A stretch of DNA of 64,000 bases from Pseudoxanthomonas yeongjuensis (GTDB taxonomy: Bacteria; Pseudomonadota; Gammaproteobacteria; Xanthomonadales; Xanthomonadaceae). Below, piece after piece: positions 57,515 through 64,000 of the stretch. Numbering within the stretch: the first letter of the stretch is position 1; every line of letters starts with the position of its first letter. Under the pieces are notes generated by a model. The model saw only the letters and a list, made by a program, of their open reading frames with translations. It ran no database searches and was not told the DNA's origin. The stretch covers positions 372,001 to 436,000 of the forward strand of contig NZ_PDWT01000001.1 in NCBI RefSeq assembly GCF_010093345.1, read 5' to 3'. The position numbers and the translations under genes are program-made.

Positions 57515-58708
57515 TCAGACCGCGTTACCGGCGGCATGCCCCGACGCCCACGCCCACTGGAAGTTGTAGCCGCCCAGCCAGCCGGTGACGTCCACCACTT
57601 CGCCGATGAAGTACAACCCGGAAACCTTCTTCGATTGCATGGTGCTGGAGGACAGCTCATCCGTATCCACGCCGCCGAGAGTGACTTCGGCGGTGCGGTA
57701 GCCTTCGGTGCCGCTGGCGATCAGCGGCCAGGCCTGCAGCTGCGCGGCGATCTGTTTCAGTTCGGGCAGGTTGAACTGCTTCATCGGCCGCTGCGGCTTC
57801 CATTGCGGCAGCCACACCTCGCACAGGCGCTGGGCGAAGCGCTTCGGCAACAGGTCGCCGAGCACGGTCCTGAGTTCGGCCGCCGGCCGCTCGCGTTGCA
57901 TCCGTTGCAGGACCTCCAGTGCATCCTGGCCCGGCAAGAGATCCAGGCGCAGGTCGTCGCCCGGCTGCCAGTAGGAAGAGACCTGCAGGATCGAAGGGCC
58001 GCTGACCCCGCGATGGGTGATCAGCATGAAGTTGCGGAAACTCCTGCCGTTGCAGTTCGCCTCGACCGGTAACGCCACGCCGCTCAGGTCCTGCAGGTGT
58101 TCCTGGTGCTTGCCGGTCAGGGTCAAGGGCACCAGTCCGGCACGGGTCGGCAGCACCGCGTGGCCGAACTGGCGCGCGAGTTCGTAGCCGAAACCGCTGG
58201 CGCCCATGCTGGGGATGGAGAGGCCGCCGCAGGCGACCACTAATGCCGGCGCGGAAAGGCTGCCGCGCGTGGTGTGCAGGCGGAAGCCTTCGTCGGCGTG
58301 CTGCGCGCGTTCCACGCTGCAGCCGGTTTCGATGCGTACACCGGCGGCTTCGCATTCGTCCAGCAGCATCTTCACGATCTGCTTCGAAGAGTCGTCGCAG
58401 AACAGTTGCCCCAGCTCCTTCTCGTGCCAGGCGATGCCATGGCGGTCGACCAGGTCGATGAAATCGGAGGGGGTGTAGCGCGCCAGCGCCGACTTGCAGT
58501 AGTGGGGATTGGCGGAAAGGTAATTGGCCGGCGTGGTCCCGGTATTGGTGAAGTTGCAGCGCCCGCCGCCCGACATCAGGATCTTCTTGCCCACGCGGTT
58601 GGCGTGTTCGACCACCAGCACGCGCTTGCCGCGCCGGCCCGCGGTCAACGCGCACATCAACCCGGCCGCGCCGCCGCCGATGACCAGCACATCGTGGCTG
58701 TGGCTCAT
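57515..58708 (-). CDS. HI0933/BaiN-like NAD(P)/FAD oxidoreductase
   Basis: The 397-residue protein begins VLVIGGGAAGLMCALTAGRRGKRVLVVEHA (FAD-binding), continues with the signature GKKILMSGGGRCNFTN and ends with GLYFIGEVVDVTGWLGGYNFQWAWASG. It is the common variant of the family, distinct from the TIGR03862-type paralogue at 49331. The closest studied relatives act as ene-reductases or as dehydrogenases of unknown substrate. The next gene on the same strand upstream (YaeQ) ends 3 bp before its ATG, so they form an operon. Confidence 0.92.
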   Translation of the reverse strand: MSHSHDVLVIGGGAAGLMCALTAGRRGKRVLVVEHANRVGKKILMSGGGRCNFTNTGTTPANYLSANPHYCKSALARYTPSDFIDLVDRHGIAWHEKELGQLFCDDSSKQIVKMLLDECEAAGVRIETGCSVERAQHADEGFRLHTTRGSLSAPALVVACGGLSIPSMGASGFGYELARQFGHAVLPTRAGLVPLTLTGKHQEHLQDLSGVALPVEANCNGRSFRNFMLITHRGVSGPSILQVSSYWQPGDDLRLDLLPGQDALEVLQRMQRERPAAELRTVLGDLLPKRFAQRLCEVWLPQWKPQRPMKQFNLPELKQIAAQLQAWPLIASGTEGYRTAEVTLGGVDTDELSSSTMQSKKVSGLYFIGEVVDVTGWLGGYNFQWAWASGHAAGNAV

Positions 58709-58711
58709 CGC

Positions 58712-59257
58712 CTACTTCGCCGCCTGGCGCACCAGGGGCCGGACCTCCACGGTCACGTCGCCGCCCAGTACCTGCACTTCGCCATCCTGGATCATCACGT
58801 TCAGGCGCATGCCGCGGGCCATCAGTGCGGTGAGCGCGGACACGGTTTCGGCGGCGATGTCGATCACGGTCAGGTTGCTGTTGCGTGCAAGCGAGTTCGA
58901 GTTCTTTTCCCACCAGATGTCCGCGCTGCGGCCCGAATAAGTGACCACGACCGCCCGCCGTGCGCGGCCGCAGGCCTTGCGGATGCGCGCCTCCTCCGGC
59001 TGGCCCAGGTCGATCCACAGGTCTATTTCGCCGGTGAGTTCCTTCAGCCAGAGATCCGGCTCGTCGTCCTGGCTCAGGCCACGGCCGAATTCCAGCCGTT
59101 CCTCGGCGAACAGGGCGAACGCCAGCAGCCGCACCATCAGGCGCTCGTCGGTTTCGGAAGGGTGCTGGGCCACGGTCAGGTTGTGCGTGGCGTAGTAGTG
59201 GCGGTCCAGGTCGCTGATCTGCAACTCGGCCTTGACCACAGTGGATTTGAGCGCCAT
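58712..59257 (-). CDS. yaeQ: YaeQ family protein
   Basis: The 181-residue protein matches YaeQ throughout: MALKSTVVKAELQISDLDRHYYATHNLTVAQHPSETDERLMVRLLAFALFA, DEPDLWLKELTGEIDLWIDLGQPEEARIRKACGRA and YSGRSADIWWEK. YaeQ has a PD-(D/E)xK-like fold of unknown activity and was described as a suppressor of RfaH loss. The start at 59257 begins the conserved block. It is followed at 3 bp by the flavoprotein gene. Confidence 0.93.
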   Translation of the reverse strand: MALKSTVVKAELQISDLDRHYYATHNLTVAQHPSETDERLMVRLLAFALFAEERLEFGRGLSQDDEPDLWLKELTGEIDLWIDLGQPEEARIRKACGRARRAVVVTYSGRSADIWWEKNSNSLARNSNLTVIDIAAETVSALTALMARGMRLNVMIQDGEVQVLGGDVTVEVRPLVRQAAK

Positions 59258-60212
59258 GGAGGTGCCTGGAGGAAAGGTCGGCCATGATACGGCCTTGCTC
59301 CACGGAAGCCTTGCCTTGTCAGATTGCGTCATCCCGGCCGGAGAGGAAATTGCCAGCGCACTGCAGCTGCCGCCGGGGCAGTGGCCTACCTTGCTGGATG
59401 GCTTGTGCGCCCGTTTCCCGCGCATCGGCCGCGAGCAATGGCAGGACAGGTTCGCGCGCGGCCGGGTACTGGATGCGGAGCGGCAGGTGTTGTCCGCCGA
59501 TGCGCCTTATCGGGTGGGCAGGACCATCCTTTATTTCCGGGAAGTCATCGATGAACCAGTAATCCCCTTCGAGGAAACCCTGGTCCATGTCGATGAACAC
59601 CTGGTGGTGGTCGACAAGCCGCATTTCCTGCCGGTGGCGCCCACCGGCAGGCATGTGCGGGAAACATTGCTGACCCGGCTGGTCGGCCGCCTGGGCATCA
59701 GGGAACTGGTGCCGCTGCACCGCATCGACCGCGATACGGCCGGCCTGGTGCTGTTTTCAGTTCGTCCTGATAGTCGCGGTGCGTATCAGGAACTGTTCCG
59801 CCGGCACCGGATCGAAAAACGCTACGAAGCGGTGGCGCCCGCCTTGCCCGGATGTGTTTTCCCTCTGTTGCGCGAGACCCGCCTGGTCAAGTCCGAGCCT
59901 TTCTTCCGCATGCAGGAAGTGGAGGGCGAGGCCAATGCACGGACCCTGATCGAGGTCCTGGCAGGGGAAGGGGAATGGTGGCGGTATGCGCTGTTCCCGG
60001 TCAGCGGCCGCAAACACCAGCTCAGGGTGCACATGGCCGCGCTGGGGGCGCCGATCCGGAACGACCCGTACTACCCCGGGCTGACAGTCCCGGCCTCCGG
60101 CGACTACTCCCGGCCGCTGCAGCTGCTGGCCAAGGGGCTGTCCTTCGTGGACCCGTTGACTGGGCTGGAACGGGAGTTCGAGAGCCGGAGGGAGCTGGAG
60201 GCAGCTACCTAG
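59256..60212 (+). CDS. RluA-family pseudouridine synthase
   Basis: The protein has the RluA-type pseudouridine synthase domain: LVHVDEHLVVVDKPHFLPVAPTGRHVRETLL, catalytic RIDRDTAGL and SGRKHQLRVHMAALGAPI. About 100 residues before it (CVIPAGEEIASALQLPPGQWPTLLDGLCARFPRIGREQW) are typical of a gammaproteobacterial subgroup. The start is unclear: ATG 59256 overlaps the divergent yaeQ start, while TTG 59298 or 59316 would place translation just ahead of the conserved block. An ATG at 59284 has the best ribosome-binding site but is in another frame. Its last 4 bp overlap the convergent small gene. Confidence 0.88.
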   Translation: MEVPGGKVGHDTALLHGSLALSDCVIPAGEEIASALQLPPGQWPTLLDGLCARFPRIGREQWQDRFARGRVLDAERQVLSADAPYRVGRTILYFREVIDEPVIPFEETLVHVDEHLVVVDKPHFLPVAPTGRHVRETLLTRLVGRLGIRELVPLHRIDRDTAGLVLFSVRPDSRGAYQELFRRHRIEKRYEAVAPALPGCVFPLLRETRLVKSEPFFRMQEVEGEANARTLIEVLAGEGEWWRYALFPVSGRKHQLRVHMAALGAPIRNDPYYPGLTVPASGDYSRPLQLLAKGLSFVDPLTGLEREFESRRELEAAT

Positions 60213-60370
60213 CGGCCACCGCCGGAGGAGGGGTCGGAACCGGCCGGCGGCGCATTCTCGGCCTGCCCGGGCTCCCGCGTGGCCTGCTTCTTGGCCAGTT
60301 TCTCGTCCTGCTTCTTCTTCTTGGCGATCTCGCGCTGCTTCTTTTCGAACGAATAATTGGGCTTGGCCAT
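60209..60370 (-). CDS. Small Lys-rich protein (MAKPNYSFEKKQRE type)
   Basis: The 53-residue protein starts with MAKPNYSFEKKQREIAKKKK and ends in a Gly/Ser/Pro-rich tail. Short proteins with this start are widespread in proteobacteria, but their role is unknown. GGAAAGAAGCCC is a good ribosome-binding site. The charge suggests nucleic-acid or ribosome binding. Confidence 0.78.
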   Translation of the reverse strand: MAKPNYSFEKKQREIAKKKKQDEKLAKKQATREPGQAENAPPAGSDPSSGGGR

Positions 60371-60456
60371 GGGCTTCTTTCCGGGAGGGGCCCCCAGTTT
60401 AGGCCAAACCGGCCCGGCGCCGGTCATGCCCGGTCAGGGGTGGTTGGGCGGGGGGA

Positions 60457-60645
60457 TTGGCTTTTCCGGGAAAAGGTGTGTAGTGTGCGCGGCACTGTGT
60501 TTGCTTGGGTCACCGTGAATCGTGGCCTGATGCAGTCGATCCAAAACGATCAGCTACATCTTTCCGCTTTGCTTAACACCTGCAACTCAGTCTCGGCACG
60601 GATCCCCGGCCGTGATTTTTTTCATCCGTTTCAGGAGTTTCAAAG
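60457..60645 (+). promoter_or_regulatory. Promoter and long 5' leader of the cold-shock gene
   Basis: TTGGCT (60457-60462) and TAGTGT (60481-60486) are 18 bp apart and form a weak promoter about 160 nt before the ATG. The resulting leader of about 150 nt, less GC-rich than its surroundings and ending with CAGGAGTTTCAAAG, resembles the long regulatory leaders of cspA mRNAs. No family-specific fold can be proven by eye. Confidence 0.5.
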
Positions 60646-60855
60646 ATGTCTGACCGTCAAACCGGTACCGTCAAGTGGTTCAACGATGCCAAGGGTTTTG
60701 GCTTCATCACCCCGCAGAGCGGCCCGGACCTTTTCGTGCATTTCCGCGCGATCCAGGGTTCCGGCTTCAAGTCGCTGCAGGAAGGCCAGAGCGTGAGCTT
60801 TGTCGCCGTGCAGGGCCAGAAGGGTATGCAGGCCGACGAAGTGCAGCCGCTGTAA
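60646..60855 (+). CDS. CspA-family cold-shock protein
   Basis: The 69-residue protein is a single cold-shock domain with RNP1 KGFGFI and RNP2 [26 protein letters not shown] and [20 protein letters not shown]. It binds single-stranded RNA and DNA and acts as an RNA chaperone. The length is standard. AGGAG lies 10 nt before the ATG, and a strong terminator follows. Confidence 0.96.
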   Translation: MSDRQTGTVKWFNDAKGFGFITPQSGPDLFVHFRAIQGSGFKSLQEGQSVSFVAVQGQKGMQADEVQPL

Positions 60856-60880
60856 TAGCGACCGCATAGCTCGTTACCGA

Positions 60881-60905
60881 CGCCGGGGCTTGCCCCGGCG
60901 TTTTT
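60881..60905 (+). terminator. Rho-independent terminator of the cold-shock gene
   Basis: CGCCGGGGC-TT-GCCCCGGCG with a T5 tract follows the stop codon at 60855 by 25 bp. Confidence 0.9.
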
Positions 60906-60950
60906 GTCTGCGCGGCAGTAATTCGTGTCGCTGGCGCGTAGCCTGTACCG

Positions 60951-62510
60951 ATGAAACCGCTGCTGTTCGATAACCGCTTCATCGCCGGCCTCCCCGCGGA
61001 TCCGGTATCGGGGGGCGGTGTGCGCGAAGTGCGCGATGCCCTGTATTCGCGGGTGGCGCCGATCCCGGTCGCGGATCCACGCTTGTTGGCCTGGTCCCGG
61101 GAAACCGCCGCCTTGCTCGATCTGGATGAAGCGGACGTCACTTCACCCGAGTTCGCCCGGATCTTCGGCGGCAACGCCTTGCTCGAAGGCATGCAGCCTT
61201 ACGCCGCCAACTATGGCGGCCACCAGTTCGGGCATTGGGCCGGGCAACTCGGCGATGGCCGGGCCATTTCCCTGGGCGAAGCGGTCAATGCCGCCGGCCA
61301 GCGTTGGGAATTGCAGTTGAAAGGGGCAGGGCCCACGCCGTATTCGCGCCATGCCGATGGTCGCGCCGTCTTGCGTTCCTCGATCCGCGAATTCCTGTGC
61401 AGCGAAGCCATGCATCACCTGGGCGTGCCGACCACGCGCGCGCTGAGCCTGGTGACGACCGGCGAAACGGTGGTCCGGGACATGTTCTACGACGGCCATC
61501 CGCGGGCCGAGCCCGGCGCTATCGTCTGCCGTGTGGCGCCTTCATTCCTGCGTTTCGGCAACTTCGAACTTCCCGCATCGCGCGGGGAACTGCCGCTGCT
61601 GCGACAACTGGTGGACTTCGCTATCCGCCGCGATTTCCCGGAATTGCAGGGCGAAGGCGAAGCGCTCCATGCGCAGTGGTTCGCCAGCGTCTGCGAGCGC
61701 ACCGCGGTCATGATCGCGCACTGGATGCGGGTCGGCTTCGTGCACGGGGTGATGAATACCGACAACATGTCGATCCTGGGCCTGACCATCGACTACGGCC
61801 CCTACGGCTGGATCGACGACTACGATCCCGACTGGACCCCCAACACCACCGACGCGCAGGGCCGCCGCTACCGTTTCGGCTGGCAGGCCAAGATCGCCTA
61901 CTGGAACCTGACCCGACTGGCTGCGGCGCTTTCTCCGCTGTTCGCCACTCCAGAGCCATTGCAGGAAGGGTTGCAGCGCTATCGCGAAGTCCATGCTGCG
62001 GCGGAGCGCGACAACATCGCGCGCAAGCTGGGCCTGGCGGAGTGCGGCGACGACGACATCGCATTGATGGAGAAGTTGCACGCGCTGCTGCATGCGGGCG
62101 AAATGGACATGACGATCTTCTTCCGCAACCTGGCTGATGTGGACCTGTCCATGCTGGGCATCGCATCGTTGGCGGATGCGTTCTACGACGCGGGCAAGCG
62201 CGATGCGATAGAACCCGCATTGGCCGACTGGCTCCAGCGCTATGCGCGGCGGGCGGCGGACGATCCGTTGGACATCGAAGCCAGGAAAGCCAGGATGCGT
62301 GCGGCCAATCCGCGTTACGTGCTGCGCAATTACCTGGTCCAGCAGGTGATAGACCGGGCCGAGGCTGGCGATGAGTCCGGGATCGCCGAGTTGCTGGAAG
62401 TGATGCGACGGCCCTACGACGACCAGCCCGGCAACGAACGCTTCGCGCAACGGCGGCCGGATTGGGCGCGCGACCGGGCCGGGTGTTCGATGCTGTCCTG
62501 CAGTTCCTGA
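60951..62510 (+). CDS. selO: Protein adenylyltransferase SelO
   Basis: The 519-residue protein is a full-length SelO (YdiU) pseudokinase: [85 protein letters not shown] and [26 protein letters not shown]. It transfers AMP to Ser, Thr or Tyr of proteins, particularly under oxidative stress. The C-terminus is CSMLSCSS, where eukaryotic forms carry selenocysteine; the Cys pair is kept. No strong ribosome-binding site is seen. Confidence 0.95.
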   Translation: MKPLLFDNRFIAGLPADPVSGGGVREVRDALYSRVAPIPVADPRLLAWSRETAALLDLDEADVTSPEFARIFGGNALLEGMQPYAANYGGHQFGHWAGQLGDGRAISLGEAVNAAGQRWELQLKGAGPTPYSRHADGRAVLRSSIREFLCSEAMHHLGVPTTRALSLVTTGETVVRDMFYDGHPRAEPGAIVCRVAPSFLRFGNFELPASRGELPLLRQLVDFAIRRDFPELQGEGEALHAQWFASVCERTAVMIAHWMRVGFVHGVMNTDNMSILGLTIDYGPYGWIDDYDPDWTPNTTDAQGRRYRFGWQAKIAYWNLTRLAAALSPLFATPEPLQEGLQRYREVHAAAERDNIARKLGLAECGDDDIALMEKLHALLHAGEMDMTIFFRNLADVDLSMLGIASLADAFYDAGKRDAIEPALADWLQRYARRAADDPLDIEARKARMRAANPRYVLRNYLVQQVIDRAEAGDESGIAELLEVMRRPYDDQPGNERFAQRRPDWARDRAGCSMLSCSS

Positions 62511-62519
62511 CCCGGAGTG

Positions 62520-62590
62520 GTAGGAGCCACGCAAGTCGCGAAGTCCGCACGGTTTGAGGTTACGGACTTGGCGACTTGCGTCGCTCCTGC
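62520..62590. repeat. Dimeric GTAG element
   Basis: GTAGGAGCCACGCAAGTCGCGAAG faces GGCGACTTGCGTCGCTCCTGC between convergent selO and dbpA. Confidence 0.8.
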
Positions 62591-62607
62591 ATTGCATTCT
62601 TTGGGAT

Positions 62608-63993
62608 TCAGATCTTGCGCACGCGGAAGTTGCGGCCCTTGATCTTGCCGGCATCGAGCCGCGCCAGCGCGTTGTTGGCCTGGTTGCGCACGATGGCGAC
62701 ATAGGAACGGGTGGCGAAGATGTCGATCTTGCCGATGGAGCTGGCCGGCAGGCCCGCGTCTCCGGTCAACGCGCCGAGGATGTCGCCCGGGCGCAGCTTG
62801 TCGGTGCGTCCGGCGTCGATGCGCAGGGTCGCCATCGCCGCGGGCGGCGCGCTGCGCGCGGCAGGAGCCACCGCGACCGGTTTCTTCCAGCGCAACGGCA
62901 CGCCTTGTCGCTCTTCGAGCGCATGCGCGCGCGAGATCTCGCGCGGGGTGACCAGGCACAGGACTTGGCCGCCATTGCCGGCGCGGCCGGTACGGCCGAT
63001 GCGGTGCACGTACACGTCGGGATCGGTCGGCAGTTCGTAGTTGATCACGGTGGCCAGTTCGTCGATGTCCAGTCCGCGCGCGGCCACGTCGCTGGCCACC
63101 AGCACGTTGCAACTGCGGTTGGCGAAGCGCACCAGCACCTCGTCGCGGTCGCGCTGCTCCATGTCGCCATGCAGGGCCAGGGCGGTGAAGCCGAAGTGCT
63201 TCAGCGACTCGGCCACTTCGTCGACGTCGCGGCGGGTATTGCAGAACACCACGCTGGATTCGGGGCGCTGCTCGAACAGCAATCCGGCCAGGGTGGTCTG
63301 CTTGCGCGACAGTTCCACCTCGTAGAAGGTCTGCTCGATTACGGGTTGCTCGGCCACGCCGCCTGCGGTGACCTCGAGCGCATCGCGCATGGTGTTGCGG
63401 CCGATTCCACGGATGGCCTCGGGGAAGGTCGCCGAGAACAGCAGCGTCTGCCGCTCCTTCGGGGTCTTGCCGACGATTTCCCGGATCGCTTCCTCGAAGC
63501 CCATGTCGAGCATGCGGTCGGCTTCGTCCAGGACCAGCGTGCGGATGCCGCCCAGGTGCAGGACTTTTTTGCGCATCAGCTCCTGGATGCGGCCGGGGGT
63601 GCCGACGACCACGTGCGGATCATGGGTCAGCGAAGCCAGTTGCGGCGCCAGCGGCATGCCGCCGGTCAGCACCAGCACCTTGAGGTTGGGAATGCCGCTG
63701 GCAAGCTTGCGCAGCTGCTTGCCGACCTGGTCGGCGAGTTCGCGGGTGGGGCACAACACCAGCGCCTGGGCGCGGATCAGTCCCGGGTCGAGCCGCTGCA
63801 GCAGGCCCAGGCCGAAGGCGGCGGTCTTGCCGCTGCCGGTCGGCGCCTGCGCGATCACGTCGCGCCCGGCGAGGATCGCAGGCAGGCTTTCGGCCTGGAT
63901 CGGGGTCATCTGCGTGTAGCCAGCGGCTTCCACGCCCTGTTGCAGTCCGGGCGACAGGCCCAGGCTGGCGAAGTCTTTGTCGTCGTCGGTCAT
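62608..63993 (-). CDS. dbpA: ATP-dependent RNA helicase DbpA
   Basis: The 461-residue protein has all DEAD-box motifs: Q motif, PTGSGKT, PTRELA, TPGR, DEAD, SAT, ARGLDID and HRIGRTGR. The C-terminal DbpA-type RNA-binding domain (TLRIDAGRTDKLRPGDILGALTGDAGLPASSIGKIDIFATRSYVAI) identifies it as DbpA, which is activated by hairpin 92 of 23S rRNA in 50S assembly. The length agrees with E. coli DbpA (457). The gene is complete within the window and its start codon is 8 bp from the right edge. Confidence 0.95.
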   Translation of the reverse strand: MTDDDKDFASLGLSPGLQQGVEAAGYTQMTPIQAESLPAILAGRDVIAQAPTGSGKTAAFGLGLLQRLDPGLIRAQALVLCPTRELADQVGKQLRKLASGIPNLKVLVLTGGMPLAPQLASLTHDPHVVVGTPGRIQELMRKKVLHLGGIRTLVLDEADRMLDMGFEEAIREIVGKTPKERQTLLFSATFPEAIRGIGRNTMRDALEVTAGGVAEQPVIEQTFYEVELSRKQTTLAGLLFEQRPESSVVFCNTRRDVDEVAESLKHFGFTALALHGDMEQRDRDEVLVRFANRSCNVLVASDVAARGLDIDELATVINYELPTDPDVYVHRIGRTGRAGNGGQVLCLVTPREISRAHALEERQGVPLRWKKPVAVAPAARSAPPAAMATLRIDAGRTDKLRPGDILGALTGDAGLPASSIGKIDIFATRSYVAIVRNQANNALARLDAGKIKGRNFRVRKI

Positions 63994-64000
63994 GTCGTTT

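Noticed and set aside
59284-59562. Open frame with an excellent ribosome-binding site at the start of the pseudouridine synthase gene
   Set aside because: Its product resembles no protein and is in the wrong frame. It is recorded only because it raises doubt about the true start or a frameshift near 59300.
1-64000. tRNA, rRNA and insertion sequences
   Set aside because: I looked for TTC-box and CCA-ended cloverleafs, rRNA signatures and transposase motifs and saw none. A tRNA or IS search tool could still find something short that I missed.

Overview
The window is 64 kb of high-GC chromosomal DNA. It looks like a member of the Xanthomonadaceae/Lysobacteraceae (Lysobacter, Luteimonas, Pseudoxanthomonas and relatives). 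The grounds are an XAC0095-family gene, a run of Xanthomonadales-type housekeeping families (a RIO-like kinase, YaeQ, SelO, TrhO, DUF6445, DUF6164, DUF2789) and intergenic space packed with GTAG-headed palindromes that resemble the SMAG/REP elements of Stenotrophomonas. The genus assignment is inference from family content; no rRNA or other marker gene is present. I found no tRNA, rRNA, CRISPR array, complete insertion sequence or prophage.

Layout. 0-9 kb: a SHOCT-like fragment, a membrane-anchored Mrr-type nuclease, a gene stump ended by a 53-bp palindrome, a ferritin-like protein, a CorA-type transporter, secreted unknowns, an XRE regulator and an XAC0095 protein whose tail is translated repeat DNA. 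9-29 kb: mostly single-gene units for exported or small-molecule hydrolases (beta-lactamase-fold hydrolase, LD-carboxypeptidase, alpha/beta hydrolases, amidohydrolase, acetamidase-like enzyme, SGNH esterase, M14 peptidase, haloperoxidase-fold protein, Tat-exported class V aminotransferase), with VOC proteins and HxlR, MarR-GNAT and other regulators between them. 29-40 kb: a PAS-GAF-GGDEF cyclase, a beta-helix protein, a DUF1615 lipoprotein, a 2'-5' RNA ligase-like protein, a transglutaminase/TPR protein and a very Gln/Arg-rich exported protein. 40-64 kb: a compact housekeeping stretch with CsaA, HD hydrolase, YgjP, a methyltransferase/YkgJ pair, phospholipase D-like protein, RidA, pseudouridine synthases, RIO kinase, two HI0933-type flavoproteins, an ArsR-SRPBCC-SRPBCC operon, TrhO, GST, a luciferase-like monooxygenase, YaeQ, a cold-shock protein, SelO and DbpA.

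How the parts work together. There is no single pathway; most genes are monocistronic or in pairs. The clear operons are arsR-SRPBCC-SRPBCC (54569 down to 53209) and methyltransferase-ykgJ (43932 down to 42929, sharing ATGA). Regulators sit next to probable targets: two HxlR genes are divergent from small enzymes (one HxlR carries an in-frame amber codon), and the MarR-GNAT and ArsR genes have clear palindromic operators over their promoters. Several promoters place the predicted transcription start at the start codon, so leaderless mRNAs are likely.

The most unusual feature is the interplay between dispersed palindromic repeats and gene 3' ends. At least five genes take their stop codon, and in two cases their last residues, from a repeat. 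One gene has about 70 residues of repeat-encoded tail, and another appears cut off by a repeat. I did not find a convincing new defence, conflict or biosynthetic system. The haloperoxidase-fold protein lacking its catalytic histidine, the exported PLP enzyme and the Gln/Arg-rich protein are the best single-gene leads.
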